A stretch of DNA of 64,000 nt from Streptomyces tirandamycinicus (GTDB lineage Bacteria; Actinomycetota; Actinomycetes; Streptomycetales; Streptomycetaceae). A model generated the notes under the pieces. It saw only the letters and a program-made list of their open reading frames with translations. It was not told where the DNA came from and did not search any database. Position numbers and translations under genes: made by a program. Each line of letters opens with the position of its first letter. Position 1 is the first letter of the stretch. The stretch is from the NCBI RefSeq assembly GCF_003097515.1, contig NZ_CP029188.1, positions 4,723,001 through 4,787,000 of the forward strand, written 5' to 3'. Positions 36,264 to 45,320 of the stretch are shown in pieces.

Positions 36264-37468
36264 CGGGCGTCCTCGGTGCTGCTCTTGGTCAGGTCTGCGG
36301 GGGCGGCGGCCGGGGCCGGCGGGGCGGCGTCGGCCGGGGGCGCCGCCGGAGGTGCCGCCGGAGCGGCGGCCGGTGGAGTGGTCGCGTACGGGTTGTGGCC
36401 GGGCGCCACGGTGGCGGGCGGAGCGGCCGTGTACGGGTTGTGGCCGGGCGGCGGCGGGGCGTACCAGCCCTGCTGCGGCACCTCGGGGACCAGTAGCGCG
36501 GACGGGTCGTACTCCGTCGGCGGCGGCTGCATCAGACCGGCCTTCCGGTCCTCCGTGGAGCGGTAGTCCACGGCCGCCTGGGTCATCCGCATGTAGGCCT
36601 CCTCCAGCGAGGCCTGGTGCGGCGAGAGCTCCCACAGCCGGACGTCGGCGTCGTGCGCCAGGTCGCTGATGGCGGGCAGCGCGAGGCCGGTCACCCGCAG
36701 CGCCCCGTCCGGCTCCGGCATGACCTGGCCGCCGGCCTCGGTGAGGACGACGCTCAGCTTCTCCCGCTGCTGCGGCTCGGTCTGCGGCGTCCGTACCCGG
36801 GCGAAGCCGGCCGAGTTGTGCGCGATGAAGTCCTTCACGCTCATGTCCGCGAGCAGCTGGCCCCGTCCGATGACGATCAGGTGATCGGCGGTGAGGGCCA
36901 TTTCGCTCATCAGGTGCGAGGAGACGAACACGGTACGGCCCTCGGAGGCCAGCTGCTTCATCAGATTGCGCACCCAGAGGATGCCCTCCGGGTCGAGACC
37001 GTTCACCGGCTCGTCGAACAGCAGCACCTGAGGGTCGCCCAGCAGGGCCGCGGCGATGCCGAGCCGCTGCCCCATACCCAGCGAGAAGCCCTTGGAGCGC
37101 CGCTTGGCGACGTCCTGGAGGCCCACCACCCCGAGCACCTCGTCGACCCGGCGGGCCGGGATGCCGGACAGCTGGGCGAGCGAGAGCAGATGGCTGCGGG
37201 CGCTCCGTCCGCCGTGCACCGCCTTGGCGTCCAGCAGCGCCCCGACCTGACGTGGTGCGTTGGGCAGCTTCCGGAACGGGTGGCCGCCGATCGTGACATG
37301 GCCGGAAGTCGGCTGGTCGAGGCCGAGGATCATGCGCATCGTCGTCGACTTGCCCGAGCCGTTAGGCCCGAGGAAGCCGGTGACGGCACCGGGCCGCACC
37401 TGGAAGGAAAGGTTGTACACGGCCGTCTTGGCGCCGTAGCGCTTCGTCAGGCCGACTGCCTCGATCAT
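36260..37468 (-). CDS. ABC transporter ATP-binding protein (pair 1) with Pro/Ala-rich tail
   Basis: A 402-residue ATPase. Walker A is GPNGSGKST, the signature is SLGMGQRLGIA (a degenerate LSGGQ usual in this subfamily), and Walker B is VLLFDEPVNGLDPEG. Residues after about 310 form a Pro/Ala/Tyr-rich tail with repeated GHNPY units, absent from the neighbouring paralogue and likely disordered. It heads the operon with the pair 1 permease. A hairpin and a TAAGAGTTAGGAGG patch lie upstream. Confidence 0.92.
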   Translation of the reverse strand: MIEAVGLTKRYGAKTAVYNLSFQVRPGAVTGFLGPNGSGKSTTMRMILGLDQPTSGHVTIGGHPFRKLPNAPRQVGALLDAKAVHGGRSARSHLLSLAQLSGIPARRVDEVLGVVGLQDVAKRRSKGFSLGMGQRLGIAAALLGDPQVLLFDEPVNGLDPEGILWVRNLMKQLASEGRTVFVSSHLMSEMALTADHLIVIGRGQLLADMSVKDFIAHNSAGFARVRTPQTEPQQREKLSVVLTEAGGQVMPEPDGALRVTGLALPAISDLAHDADVRLWELSPHQASLEEAYMRMTQAAVDYRSTEDRKAGLMQPPPTEYDPSALLVPEVPQQGWYAPPPPGHNPYTAAPPATVAPGHNPYATTPPAAAPAAPPAAPPADAAPPAPAAAPADLTKSSTEDAR

Positions 37469-37521
37469 TGCTCCAGCCCCATCGACAGGTCAGGTCGTCG
37501 GGGCACGGCCGCACACGGCCG

Positions 37522-37559
37522 CAGCCCCCCGTAAGAGTTAGGAGGATATCCGGGGGCTG
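37522..37559. terminator. Hairpin between the two ABC pairs
   Basis: CAGCCCCC and GGGGGCTG pair across a 22-base AT-richer loop; this may end transcription of the upstream pair or mark the promoter region of the downstream pair. Confidence 0.4.
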
Positions 37560-37597
37560 ACGGTTCCGGCCAAGGCGGACGGCCGCTCCGGTTCGGG

Positions 37598-37647
37598 CGG
37601 GATACGGGTCAGGCGTCCCGCTCGGGATACGGGTCAGGCGTCCCGCT
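37598..37647. repeat. 25-bp tandem duplication across the end of the pair 2 permease gene
   Basis: Two copies of a 25-bp unit starting CGGGATACGGGTCAGGCGTC (37598-37622 and 37623-37647). The second copy contains the last codons and stop of the permease gene, and the first repeats them just downstream. Confidence 0.9.
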
Positions 37648-38413
37648 TCTTGAGGACCACGAAGCCGCCGAGCAGCGCGGCCGCCACCCAGAGCAGCATG
37701 ATGCCGAGGCCGCCCCACGGCCCGTACGGGACCTCCTCGCTGTTCATCGCCTGCGGCACGACCTGCATGATCTTCGAGCCGGCCTGGTCCGGGAAGTAGC
37801 GGGCCACGTCCTTGGCGTACGGGACGGCGGCCAGGATCTGGGACACCAGGAAGAAGAACGGCATCAGGATGCCGAGCGAGAGCATCGAACTGCGCAGCAT
37901 CGCCGCGACGCCCATGGAGAACAGCGCGATGAGCCCCATGTAGAGCCCGCCGCCGATCACCGCGCGCAGCACGTTCTCCTCGCCGATCGAGGTGGCGCGC
38001 TCGCCGAGCAGGGCCTGGCCGAGGAAGAAGCTGAGGAAGCTGGTCGCCGTCCCCACCACCAGCGCCAGCAGCCCGGCCACCATGATCTTGCTGAACAGGA
38101 AGGTGGCGCGCTGCGGGACGGCGGCGAGCGAGGTGCGGATCATGCCGGAGCTGTACTCCGTGCCGACCACGAGCACGCCGAAGACGACCATCGCGAGCTG
38201 GCCCAGCACCATGCCGGAGAAGCTGACCAGCGTCGGGTCGAAGGTGGCCTGCTCGGCCGGCGGCAGGTCGTCGAAGGTCGAGGCGAGCAGCGCGCAGATC
38301 AGCGCGCCGACGGCGACCGTCACCACGAAGGCGCTGACGAGGGTCCAGGTGGTGGAGGCGACCGTGCGGATCTTGGTCCACTCGGACTGCAGAACGGCGG
38401 GTACCGAGGCCAT
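37634..38413 (-). CDS. ABC-2-type transporter permease (pair 2)
   Basis: A 259-residue, six-helix permease paralogous to the pair 1 permease: LQSEWTKIRTVASTTWTL and EYSSGMIRTSLAAVPQR correspond to segments there. It starts four bases after its ATPase gene. The C-terminus (VLKKRDA) is duplicated in the adjoining tandem repeat. Confidence 0.9.
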   Translation of the reverse strand: MASVPAVLQSEWTKIRTVASTTWTLVSAFVVTVAVGALICALLASTFDDLPPAEQATFDPTLVSFSGMVLGQLAMVVFGVLVVGTEYSSGMIRTSLAAVPQRATFLFSKIMVAGLLALVVGTATSFLSFFLGQALLGERATSIGEENVLRAVIGGGLYMGLIALFSMGVAAMLRSSMLSLGILMPFFFLVSQILAAVPYAKDVARYFPDQAGSKIMQVVPQAMNSEEVPYGPWGGLGIMLLWVAAALLGGFVVLKKRDA

Positions 38414-38417
38414 TGGG

Positions 38418-39368
38418 TCAGGCTCCCTTGTCGCGCGGGGCCCACTGGGGGCCGTGACCGGAGGCGGAGTGCGCGTGGTACTCCACGGCGTTCGCCGTCA
38501 TCTGCATGAACGCCTCCTCCAGCGAGGCGCGCTGGGAGCTCAGTTCGTGCAGCACGATGCGGTGTTCGGCGGCCAGCTCCCCCACCTGCTCGGTGGTGGC
38601 GCCGTCGATCTCCAGCGTGCCGTTGCCGGCCTCGACGGGAGTGAGGCCCGATTCGTGGAGCACGTCCCGCAGCCGTTCCTGCTGCGGCGAGCGCAGCCGT
38701 ACATAACTGCGCGAGTTCTGGTGGATGAAATCCGCCATCGACGTGTCGGCGAGCAGCCGCCCCTGTCCGATGACGATCAAGTGATCGGCGGTGAGGGCCA
38801 TTTCGCTCATCAGATGGGAGGAGACGAAGATCGTTCTCCCTTCGGCCGCGAGCTGTTTCATCAGATTGCGGATCCAGTGAATTCCCTCCGGATCCAGCCC
38901 GTTGACCGGCTCGTCGAACATCAGGATCTCCGGGTCGCCGAGCAGCGCGGAGGCGATGCCGAGCCGCTGCCCCATGCCGAGGGAGAAGCCCTTGGTCTTC
39001 TTCTTCGCCACCGCGGTGAGGCCGACCGTGTCGAGGACCTCGGCCACCCGGCTCGCCGGGATCCGGTTCGCCTGGGCCAGGCAGAGCAGGTTGTTGTACG
39101 CGGTTCGCCCGCCGTGCATCGCCTTGGCGTCGAGCAGCGCGCCGATGTACTTCAGCGGTTCCTGCAGGTCCCGGTAGTGCTTGCCGTCGATCCGGACCGT
39201 CCCGCTGGTGGGGTTGTCCAGATCCAGCATCATCCGCATCGTGGTCGACTTGCCCGCGCCGTTCGGCCCGAGGAATCCGGTGACGACGCCCGGCCGCACC
39301 GTGAAGGAGAGACGGTCGACCGCGACCTTGGAGCCGAAACGCTTGGTGAGACCCTCGAGCTCGATCAT
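38418..39368 (-). CDS. ABC transporter ATP-binding protein (pair 2)
   Basis: A 316-residue ATPase with Walker A GPNGAGKST, signature SLGMGQRLGIA, and Walker B ILMFDEPVNGLDPEG. It is about 60 percent alike by eye to the pair 1 ATPase over the first 300 residues, including VFVSSHLMSEMALTADHLIVIG, but lacks the Pro/Ala tail. This and pair 1 arose by tandem duplication. The ATG is in the sequence context expected for the family. Confidence 0.92.
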   Translation of the reverse strand: MIELEGLTKRFGSKVAVDRLSFTVRPGVVTGFLGPNGAGKSTTMRMMLDLDNPTSGTVRIDGKHYRDLQEPLKYIGALLDAKAMHGGRTAYNNLLCLAQANRIPASRVAEVLDTVGLTAVAKKKTKGFSLGMGQRLGIASALLGDPEILMFDEPVNGLDPEGIHWIRNLMKQLAAEGRTIFVSSHLMSEMALTADHLIVIGQGRLLADTSMADFIHQNSRSYVRLRSPQQERLRDVLHESGLTPVEAGNGTLEIDGATTEQVGELAAEHRIVLHELSSQRASLEEAFMQMTANAVEYHAHSASGHGPQWAPRDKGA

Positions 39369-39495
39369 GCGTTCACGCTACGGGGGCATACGGGGGAAAC
39401 GCCACCCGATAGGGCGGACGGACGGCCACATTTCACCATCCGGACAACGACCCGGGCCAGGGGAGCGGCGCATGGGCGTGCGGAGGCCCGAAGGC

Positions 39496-39533
39496 GTGTG
39501 CGCCCGGTGCCGTCGAAGGCACCGGGCGCACAC
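39496..39533 (-). terminator. Terminator after filP
   Basis: A perfect 16-bp stem, GTGTGCGCCCGGTGCC / GGCACCGGGCGCACAC, with a six-base loop, 27 bases beyond the filP stop codon. Confidence 0.85.
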
Positions 39534-39560
39534 GGGGCGCACTGCCGTGCGCCCACGGCG

Positions 39561-40499
39561 TCAGCGGGACTGCTGGGCCGGGACGCCGCGGGACACCGGC
39601 TCGTCGTCGGCCGACACCCCCGTCGCCGCGACCGCCGCGCCGGTCAGCGTGGCCAGCATCTCGCGGACGTTGGTCAGCTGGGCGTTGATGGAGTCGCGAC
39701 GGTTGGTCAGCGCCGCCAGCTCGCGCTCCGATTCGCTGCGGATGCGGTCCGCCTTCGCGTTCGCGTCGGCCACGATGTCCTCGGCCTGGCGCTGCGCGGT
39801 CTCGACGGTCTGCCGGGCGCGGCGCTCCGCGTCCGTGCGCAGCTTCTCGGCCTCCAGCCGCAGCTGCTCGGCGCGGTGCTCGATCTCCGCGAGACGCTTC
39901 TCCGCCTTCGCCTGACGCGACGCCAGGTCGCGCTCGGACTGGTCCCGGCGCTTCGCCAGGTTCGTCTCGAAGTCCGCGGCGGCCTGGGCGGCCTTGGCCC
40001 GGGTCTCCTCGAAGAGGGCGTCCGCCTCCTCGCGCTTGGACTGCGCGTCCTTCTGCGCCTCGGCGCGCAGCGAGTTCGCCTCGCCCTGCGCCTTCTCGAC
40101 GATCCGGACGCCCTCGTCCTCGGCCTTCTGCTTGCGCTCCGAGGCGAACGCCTCGGCGTCGTTGCGGACCTGCTGGGCGGCGCCCTCGGCGAGCTCGCGG
40201 TGCTGCTCGGCCGCGCGCCGGGCCTCCTCGCGCAGGTCCTTCGCCTCCTCCTCGGCGAGGCGGAGGATCTTCTCGACCCGTGCACCGAGCCCCGCGTAGG
40301 ACGGCTCCGCGTCGTTGACCTGGGCCTGGGCGTTCTGCGTCTCGAGATGGAGCTCCTCGATGCGCTTCTCCAGCGAGGTGATACGCGCGAGAGCACTGTC
40401 ACGGTCGGCGACGAGCTTGGTGATGCGGTCATCCACCTGACCGCGGTCGTACCCGCGCCGCACGAGCTCGAAGCCGAAGGGGGAGGAAGTGTCGCTCAT
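39561..40499 (-). CDS. filP: FilP, intermediate-filament-like coiled-coil protein
   Basis: A 312-residue protein. The N-terminus MSDTSSPFGFELVRRGYDRGQVDDRI has the DivIVA-type start, then about 240 residues of heptad/hendecad coiled coil rich in Ala, Glu, Arg and Lys, with a short tail ending SRGVPAQQSR. FilP forms networks behind the hyphal tip and adds stiffness, interacting with DivIVA and Scy. The length and sequence match FilP as I know it, and scy lies directly upstream as in S. coelicolor. It may be transcribed with scy across the 115-base gap. Confidence 0.95.
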   Translation of the reverse strand: MSDTSSPFGFELVRRGYDRGQVDDRITKLVADRDSALARITSLEKRIEELHLETQNAQAQVNDAEPSYAGLGARVEKILRLAEEEAKDLREEARRAAEQHRELAEGAAQQVRNDAEAFASERKQKAEDEGVRIVEKAQGEANSLRAEAQKDAQSKREEADALFEETRAKAAQAAADFETNLAKRRDQSERDLASRQAKAEKRLAEIEHRAEQLRLEAEKLRTDAERRARQTVETAQRQAEDIVADANAKADRIRSESERELAALTNRRDSINAQLTNVREMLATLTGAAVAATGVSADDEPVSRGVPAQQSR

Positions 40500-40614
40500 G
40501 GGGATCCTGTCGAATGAGACCGGCTGAGGTGTTAGAGGGAATCCTAGGCGCCCAAGCGGCGTGTCATCGAGCAGATGCCCGTTTGATATGGAGAATGTCC
40601 AGCCTTTCGGGTGG

Positions 40615-43600
40615 CTAGCTCTCGGAGGTCTTGCCACTCGAACGGGTACTCCCTGCCGAGGCCCCCGCCTTGACGCCGCCGTCCTTGCCGCCCGGCGCCT
40701 CGAACGACTCCAGCGCCTCCAGCACGTCCTGCACCCGGGAGATCTCCGCCTGGATGTCCTCGCGCCGGCGCACCAGCACCTCCAGCTCCCGCTTCCCCTC
40801 CGCGATCATGCGCTCGGCCTCGCGCTCCGCGTCGGCCTTGACCTTCTCGGCCTCCCGGACCAGCTCGGCCTTCTTCTGCTCGGCCTCCTTGAGCAGTGCC
40901 TCCGCCTTCCGCACCGCGGCGATCCGCACCTTGCCGGCCTCCGAATTGGCCTCCGACACCAGCTCCTTGGCCTTCGCCCCGGCCTCGGCCTGCTGCTCCT
41001 CAGCGGCCTTCACCAGCTGGTCGCAGCGCTCGCCCGCGGCCTTCATCTGCTCGGCGGACTCCCGGCGGGCCCGCTCGTGCAGCTCCTCGACGTCGCTCTC
41101 CACGCGCCGGCGGAGCTCCTCCGCGCGCTCCCGGATGGCCGTCGCGTCGCCCCGCGCCCCCACCAGCAGCTCGTCGGCGTCCGTACGGGCCTTCTCCACC
41201 AGCGAGTTGCCCTCGACGGTCGCCTCGGCGACCAGCCGGTCGGCCTCCTTGCGGGCCGCGCCGACCATCGTGTCCGCCTGCGACTCGGCCTCCGTCGTCG
41301 CCCGCAGCGCCTCCTCCTGCGCCTTGGCCATCAACCGGTCGACCTGCTCCGCCGCGTCCGCACGGCGCTTCGCCACGTCCTTCCGGGCGGTGTCGAGCAG
41401 CCGGTCGGCCTCCTCACGCGCCTCCGAGCGCATCCGCTCGGCGGCCCGCTCCGCGTCCCCGCGGAGCCGCTCCGCCTCGGCCCTGACCCGGTCCGCCCGC
41501 TGCTGCGCGGTGCCCACGGTGTCGGCCGCCTCGGCGCGCAGCCGTTCGGCTTCCGCCCCGGCCTCGGCGATGAGCTGGTCGGCCTGCTCGGCCGCGTCGG
41601 CACGGCGCTTGTCCGCCGCCTTCCTGGCCTCGTCCAGGATCCTCCCGCCGTCCGAGCGGGCGGCCGCGCGCAGTTCCTCGGCCTGGCGCTCGCCGTCCTC
41701 CTTGACCTGCTCGGCCTCGGCGCGCAGCCGCTCCGCGTCCCGCTCGGCGAGCGACAGCAGTTCGGACGCCTCGGTCGTGACCCGGTCGGACTCCCCGGTG
41801 GCCTCGGCCACCAGCTGGTCGGCCTGGGCGGCGGCCTCGGAACGCATCCGGTTGGCGTCCTCGCGGGCCTCGGCCCGGGTCCGTGCCGCGTCCTGCTCGG
41901 CGGAGGCCACGGCGTCGGCCGCCTCCGTGCGCATCCGCTGGGCGTACTCCGAGGTCTCGGTGCGCAGCCGGTCCGACTCGGTGATCGCCTCGTTGACGGT
42001 CCGCTCGGCGAGCGACCTGGCGGCCTCCGCCTCCTCGTCGGCGCGCGCCCGGACGCGGTTGGCGTCCTCGGTGGCACGCTCCCGCTCCGCGTAGGCGTCG
42101 GCGCGGACCCGGTCCGCCTCCTCCTGGGCCTCCGTCCTGGTGCGCTCCGCCGCGTGCTCGGCGGCGCTGCGCAGCCCGGCGATCTCCTGCTCGGCCTGCT
42201 CCTGCAGACCGGACACGGAGTCCCGTACCTGCTGGGCGGTCTGCTCGGCGGCCGACACCATCTCGGTGGCGCGCCGGTCCGCCTCCTCCACCAGCCGTTG
42301 CGCCTCGGTCTGGGCGTCCTCGACCCGCCTGCGGGCGGCGGCGAGCAGCTCCTCGCTCTGCTCGCGGGCCAGTTCCCGCTCCTGGTCGGCCTCCGACCGG
42401 GCCGCGCCCAGGGTCTCCTCGGCCTCCCGGCGGCGCCGGTTCGCCTCCTCCTGGGCGGCGGCGAGCGCCTCGGTGGCCTCCTGGCCGACCCGCTCGGCCG
42501 CCGCGGCGGCCTCGCCGCGGACCCGGTCGGCGGTCTCCTGCGCCTCGGTCCGCAGCCGCTCGGCCTCCGTGGCGGCCTCGGTGCGCAGCCGCACGGCGAC
42601 GGCCTCGCCCTCGGCGCGGGAGGCCGAGGCATCGGAGGCGGCCTCGGTCCGCAGCCGCTCGGCCTCCTGCTCGGCCTGCTCCATCAGCGTACGGGCGCGC
42701 TCGGCCGTCTCGGTGCGCAGCCGCTCGGCCTCCTCCGCGGCCTCCCGGCGAATCCGCTCCGCCTCCGCGCGCGCCCCGGTCAGCGCCTCCTCGGCCGACG
42801 CCAGCCGGGCCTCCGCCTCCGAGTGCAGACGGGCCAGCTCGTCCGCGGCCTCGGCCTGGCGGGCGGCGACGGCGCGTTCGGTCTCCTCGCGGAGCCCGGC
42901 CGCGGCCCGCTCGGCCGCGGCCTTCATCTCGTCGGCCTGCTCCTCGGCCTCGGCGCGCAGCCGGTCCGCCTCGGTACGGGTGCGTTCCAGCGTCTCCTCG
43001 GCCTGCCGGCGCAGCGTCGTGGCCCGCTCGATGGCCTCGGTGCGGACGCGCTCGCTGTCCGTGGTGGCCTTGGACCGCACGTCGTCGGCATCGGCCTTCG
43101 CCTTCGTCAGCAGGTCCTCGGCGGTCTTCGCCGCCTCCTCGATCTGCTGGACGGCCTCCCGGCGCGCCTCGCTGCGGATCCGCTCGCCCTCGGCGACGGC
43201 CTCGGAACGCAGCTGCTCGGCCTCGCCGCGCAGCCGCCGGGCCTCCTCCTGCAGTTCGACGGTCTTGGCGCGGTACTCCTTGGTGTCGTCCTTCGCCGCG
43301 CCCTTGAGCTCCTCGGCCGTGTCATGGGCCTCGGCGCGCAGCCGGTCCGCCTCCGCCTCGGCCTCGCGGCGGATCCGCTCGGCCTCCTCGGCGGCCTTGC
43401 GGGTGGTGTCCTTGGCGTCCTCGGACGCCTTGTTCAGGACCTCCTCCGCGGTCCGGGCGGCCTTGGCGAGCTGGGCGGCGGAGTCCTCGGCGGCCACCGT
43501 GCGGGCCTTCTCCGACGCCTCCGCGACCAGCTTCTCCGCCTCGGCCCTGGCGTCGGCCAGCGCCTGCTCGGCCTCGCTCTTGAGGTTCTCGGCGTCCTTG

Positions 43601-44595
43601 GTGGCCTCGGCGACGAGCCGGGCGATCTCGGACTTGGCGGTGCGGGCCCGCTGCTCGTTCGCCGACTCGGCGTTCGCGAGCAGTTTGGCCGCGGCCTCCT
43701 TGGCCTCGGCGACGGCCTTGTCGGCCTCCGTACGGGCCTCGCGGAGCCGGTCCTCGGCCTCCTGCATCCGCTGCTCGGCGCTCCGGCTGAGCTCGGCGGC
43801 CTGCTGGCGGGCCTGGTCGGACTCGGCGGTCGTGGTGGAGCGGAGCTGCTCGGCGTGGCTGGTGGCCTCCTGGGCCTGGGTGGAGGCGGCGTTCAGCAAT
43901 CGCTCGGCGTCCCTGCGGGCGCGCAGGAGGACCGCCTCGGCCTCGGCGCGCGCGGTCTCCGCCTCGGAGCTGAGCCGCTGCCGGGCCTCCTCGGCGACCC
44001 GGGCGGCCTCGGCGCGGGCGGCGGCGAGTCCCTGCTCGGCCTCCGCGCGCGACTCGTCCAGCAGCCGGCGGGCCTGGGACTCGCTGCGGGCGCGGAGCTG
44101 CTCCGCCCACGCCACGTTCTCGTTGACGTGCGCCTCGACGGTCTGCCGGCGCTCCGCCAGCTCCTGGTCGAGGCGCTGGCGGCGCTGGTTCGCCTCGGCG
44201 TGCAACTCGGCCTGCAGACGGGCCTGGTGCTCGGCGTGCTCCTGGAGGATGCGCTGGGTCTGGGCCCGGACCTCGCGCAGCTCCCGCTCGGCGTCCGAGC
44301 GCAACTGCTCGGCCTGGATCTGGGCGTTCCGCAGCAGCTGCTCGGCCTGGTAGCCGATGTCGGCGCTGTCGTAGGCGGGACGGGACGCGATGGTGCGCCG
44401 CGCCTCGTGGAGCTTGGCGCGCAACACCTCGACCTGGTATCCGAGGTCCTCGGCGTGCTGGACGGCCTTCTCCCGCTCGGTCTTCAGCCGGTCCATCTCG
44501 GCTTCGAACCGCGAGAGGTGGTCGTCGTCAGCTCGGTGGCTCTCCTGGCGTTCGTAGCCCCGCACTGCGCGGTCCCATCCGTCCCCTGGTCGCAA
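40615..44595 (-). CDS. scy: Scy, giant coiled-coil polarity scaffold
   Basis: A 1326-residue protein made almost wholly of Ala/Glu/Arg-rich coiled coil with a long-range repeat (units such as EAERLRTEA and ADRLRAEA recur), known from the literature as 51-residue hendecad-type repeats. Scy organises the tip-organising centre with DivIVA, FilP and ParA. The TTG at 44595 gives 1326 residues, the size I recall for S. coelicolor Scy; a GTG at 44565 (VRGYERQ) is an alternative. Repetitive coding makes the other frames open over long distances, but only this frame yields a sensible protein. Confidence 0.95.
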   Translation of the reverse strand: MRPGDGWDRAVRGYERQESHRADDDHLSRFEAEMDRLKTEREKAVQHAEDLGYQVEVLRAKLHEARRTIASRPAYDSADIGYQAEQLLRNAQIQAEQLRSDAERELREVRAQTQRILQEHAEHQARLQAELHAEANQRRQRLDQELAERRQTVEAHVNENVAWAEQLRARSESQARRLLDESRAEAEQGLAAARAEAARVAEEARQRLSSEAETARAEAEAVLLRARRDAERLLNAASTQAQEATSHAEQLRSTTTAESDQARQQAAELSRSAEQRMQEAEDRLREARTEADKAVAEAKEAAAKLLANAESANEQRARTAKSEIARLVAEATKDAENLKSEAEQALADARAEAEKLVAEASEKARTVAAEDSAAQLAKAARTAEEVLNKASEDAKDTTRKAAEEAERIRREAEAEADRLRAEAHDTAEELKGAAKDDTKEYRAKTVELQEEARRLRGEAEQLRSEAVAEGERIRSEARREAVQQIEEAAKTAEDLLTKAKADADDVRSKATTDSERVRTEAIERATTLRRQAEETLERTRTEADRLRAEAEEQADEMKAAAERAAAGLREETERAVAARQAEAADELARLHSEAEARLASAEEALTGARAEAERIRREAAEEAERLRTETAERARTLMEQAEQEAERLRTEAASDASASRAEGEAVAVRLRTEAATEAERLRTEAQETADRVRGEAAAAAERVGQEATEALAAAQEEANRRRREAEETLGAARSEADQERELAREQSEELLAAARRRVEDAQTEAQRLVEEADRRATEMVSAAEQTAQQVRDSVSGLQEQAEQEIAGLRSAAEHAAERTRTEAQEEADRVRADAYAERERATEDANRVRARADEEAEAARSLAERTVNEAITESDRLRTETSEYAQRMRTEAADAVASAEQDAARTRAEAREDANRMRSEAAAQADQLVAEATGESDRVTTEASELLSLAERDAERLRAEAEQVKEDGERQAEELRAAARSDGGRILDEARKAADKRRADAAEQADQLIAEAGAEAERLRAEAADTVGTAQQRADRVRAEAERLRGDAERAAERMRSEAREEADRLLDTARKDVAKRRADAAEQVDRLMAKAQEEALRATTEAESQADTMVGAARKEADRLVAEATVEGNSLVEKARTDADELLVGARGDATAIRERAEELRRRVESDVEELHERARRESAEQMKAAGERCDQLVKAAEEQQAEAGAKAKELVSEANSEAGKVRIAAVRKAEALLKEAEQKKAELVREAEKVKADAEREAERMIAEGKRELEVLVRRREDIQAEISRVQDVLEALESFEAPGGKDGGVKAGASAGSTRSSGKTSES

Positions 44596-44731
44596 CTCTC
44601 TACAGACGAGCGCCGTTCGCCTGAACGGCCCCCCGGGGGAATGGTGTCAGATCAGTAACGAGGACGCGGCGCGGCCCCGGCCCGGCCCCGGCCCGGAGCG
44701 GCCCACTCTACCGGGCCGGGAATCCCGGCGG

Positions 44732-45172
44732 TCAGTGCTCCGCTGATGAGGGGGCGGCGGAAGTGACCAGTTCGGTGAGGACTCCGTGGCAGTCCTTGGG
44801 GTGCAGGAACGTGATCCTGGAGCCCATCGAACCGATGCGCGGCTCGTCGTAGAGGACCCGTACGCCCTTGCCCCGGATGTCGTCGGCGGCACCGTCCACG
44901 TCCGCCGTGCCGAAGGCGATGTGGTGGACCCCCTCGCCGTTCTTGGCCAGCCACTTCCCGACCGCGGAGTCCTCGCGGGTGGGCTCCAGCAGCTGGAGGT
45001 AGGAGGCCCCGCCGTCCGAGGTCTCGTTGATCTTGAGCATGGCCTCCCGGACGCCCTGCTCCTCGTTGACCTCGGTGTGGAAGACCTCGAAGCCGTAGGT
45101 GGCCCGGTAGAACTCGACGGTCCTGTCGAGGTCGAAACAGGCGATCCCGATGTGGTCGATTCGCGTCAGCAT
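44732..45172 (-). CDS. mce: Methylmalonyl-CoA epimerase
   Basis: A 146-residue VOC-fold metalloenzyme that interconverts (R)- and (S)-methylmalonyl-CoA. It opens MLTRIDHIGIACFDL, with metal ligand His7. HHIAFG and the C-terminal GVLTEL supply the other His and Glu ligands. The ATG has GGAGG three to seven bases upstream. It is divergent from thiolase-meaB, so the control region at 45173-45320 may serve both. Confidence 0.94.
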   Translation of the reverse strand: MLTRIDHIGIACFDLDRTVEFYRATYGFEVFHTEVNEEQGVREAMLKINETSDGGASYLQLLEPTREDSAVGKWLAKNGEGVHHIAFGTADVDGAADDIRGKGVRVLYDEPRIGSMGSRITFLHPKDCHGVLTELVTSAAPSSAEH

Positions 45173-45267
45173 GCCTCCAGTGCAGCGCCCCCGGTGGTGG
45201 TTACGCAACGTGCGCGCGATCACACACGCAGCCCGGTGACCCGAACGCGGACCGCTCAGTACAGTTC

Positions 45268-45287
45268 GAGTAAACCCTCGTTCACTC
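45268..45287. promoter_or_regulatory. Near-perfect palindrome between mce and thiolase genes
   Basis: GAGTAAAC-CCTC-GTTCACTC, a 20-bp inverted repeat with one mismatched pair, centred about 45 bases before the thiolase start. The form resembles operators of TetR-type acyl-CoA regulators. Confidence 0.55.
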
Positions 45288-45320
45288 CTCAGCCGCCGTG
45301 CTGGAAGGGGATCGCCTCTC

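Noticed and set aside
40561..44658. A 1365-codon open frame on the plus strand opposite scy
   Set aside because: It is the complement of the Ala/Glu/Arg-rich coiled-coil repeats; the product is a Leu/Gly/Arg-rich low-complexity sequence with no start signal. The minus strand encodes Scy.
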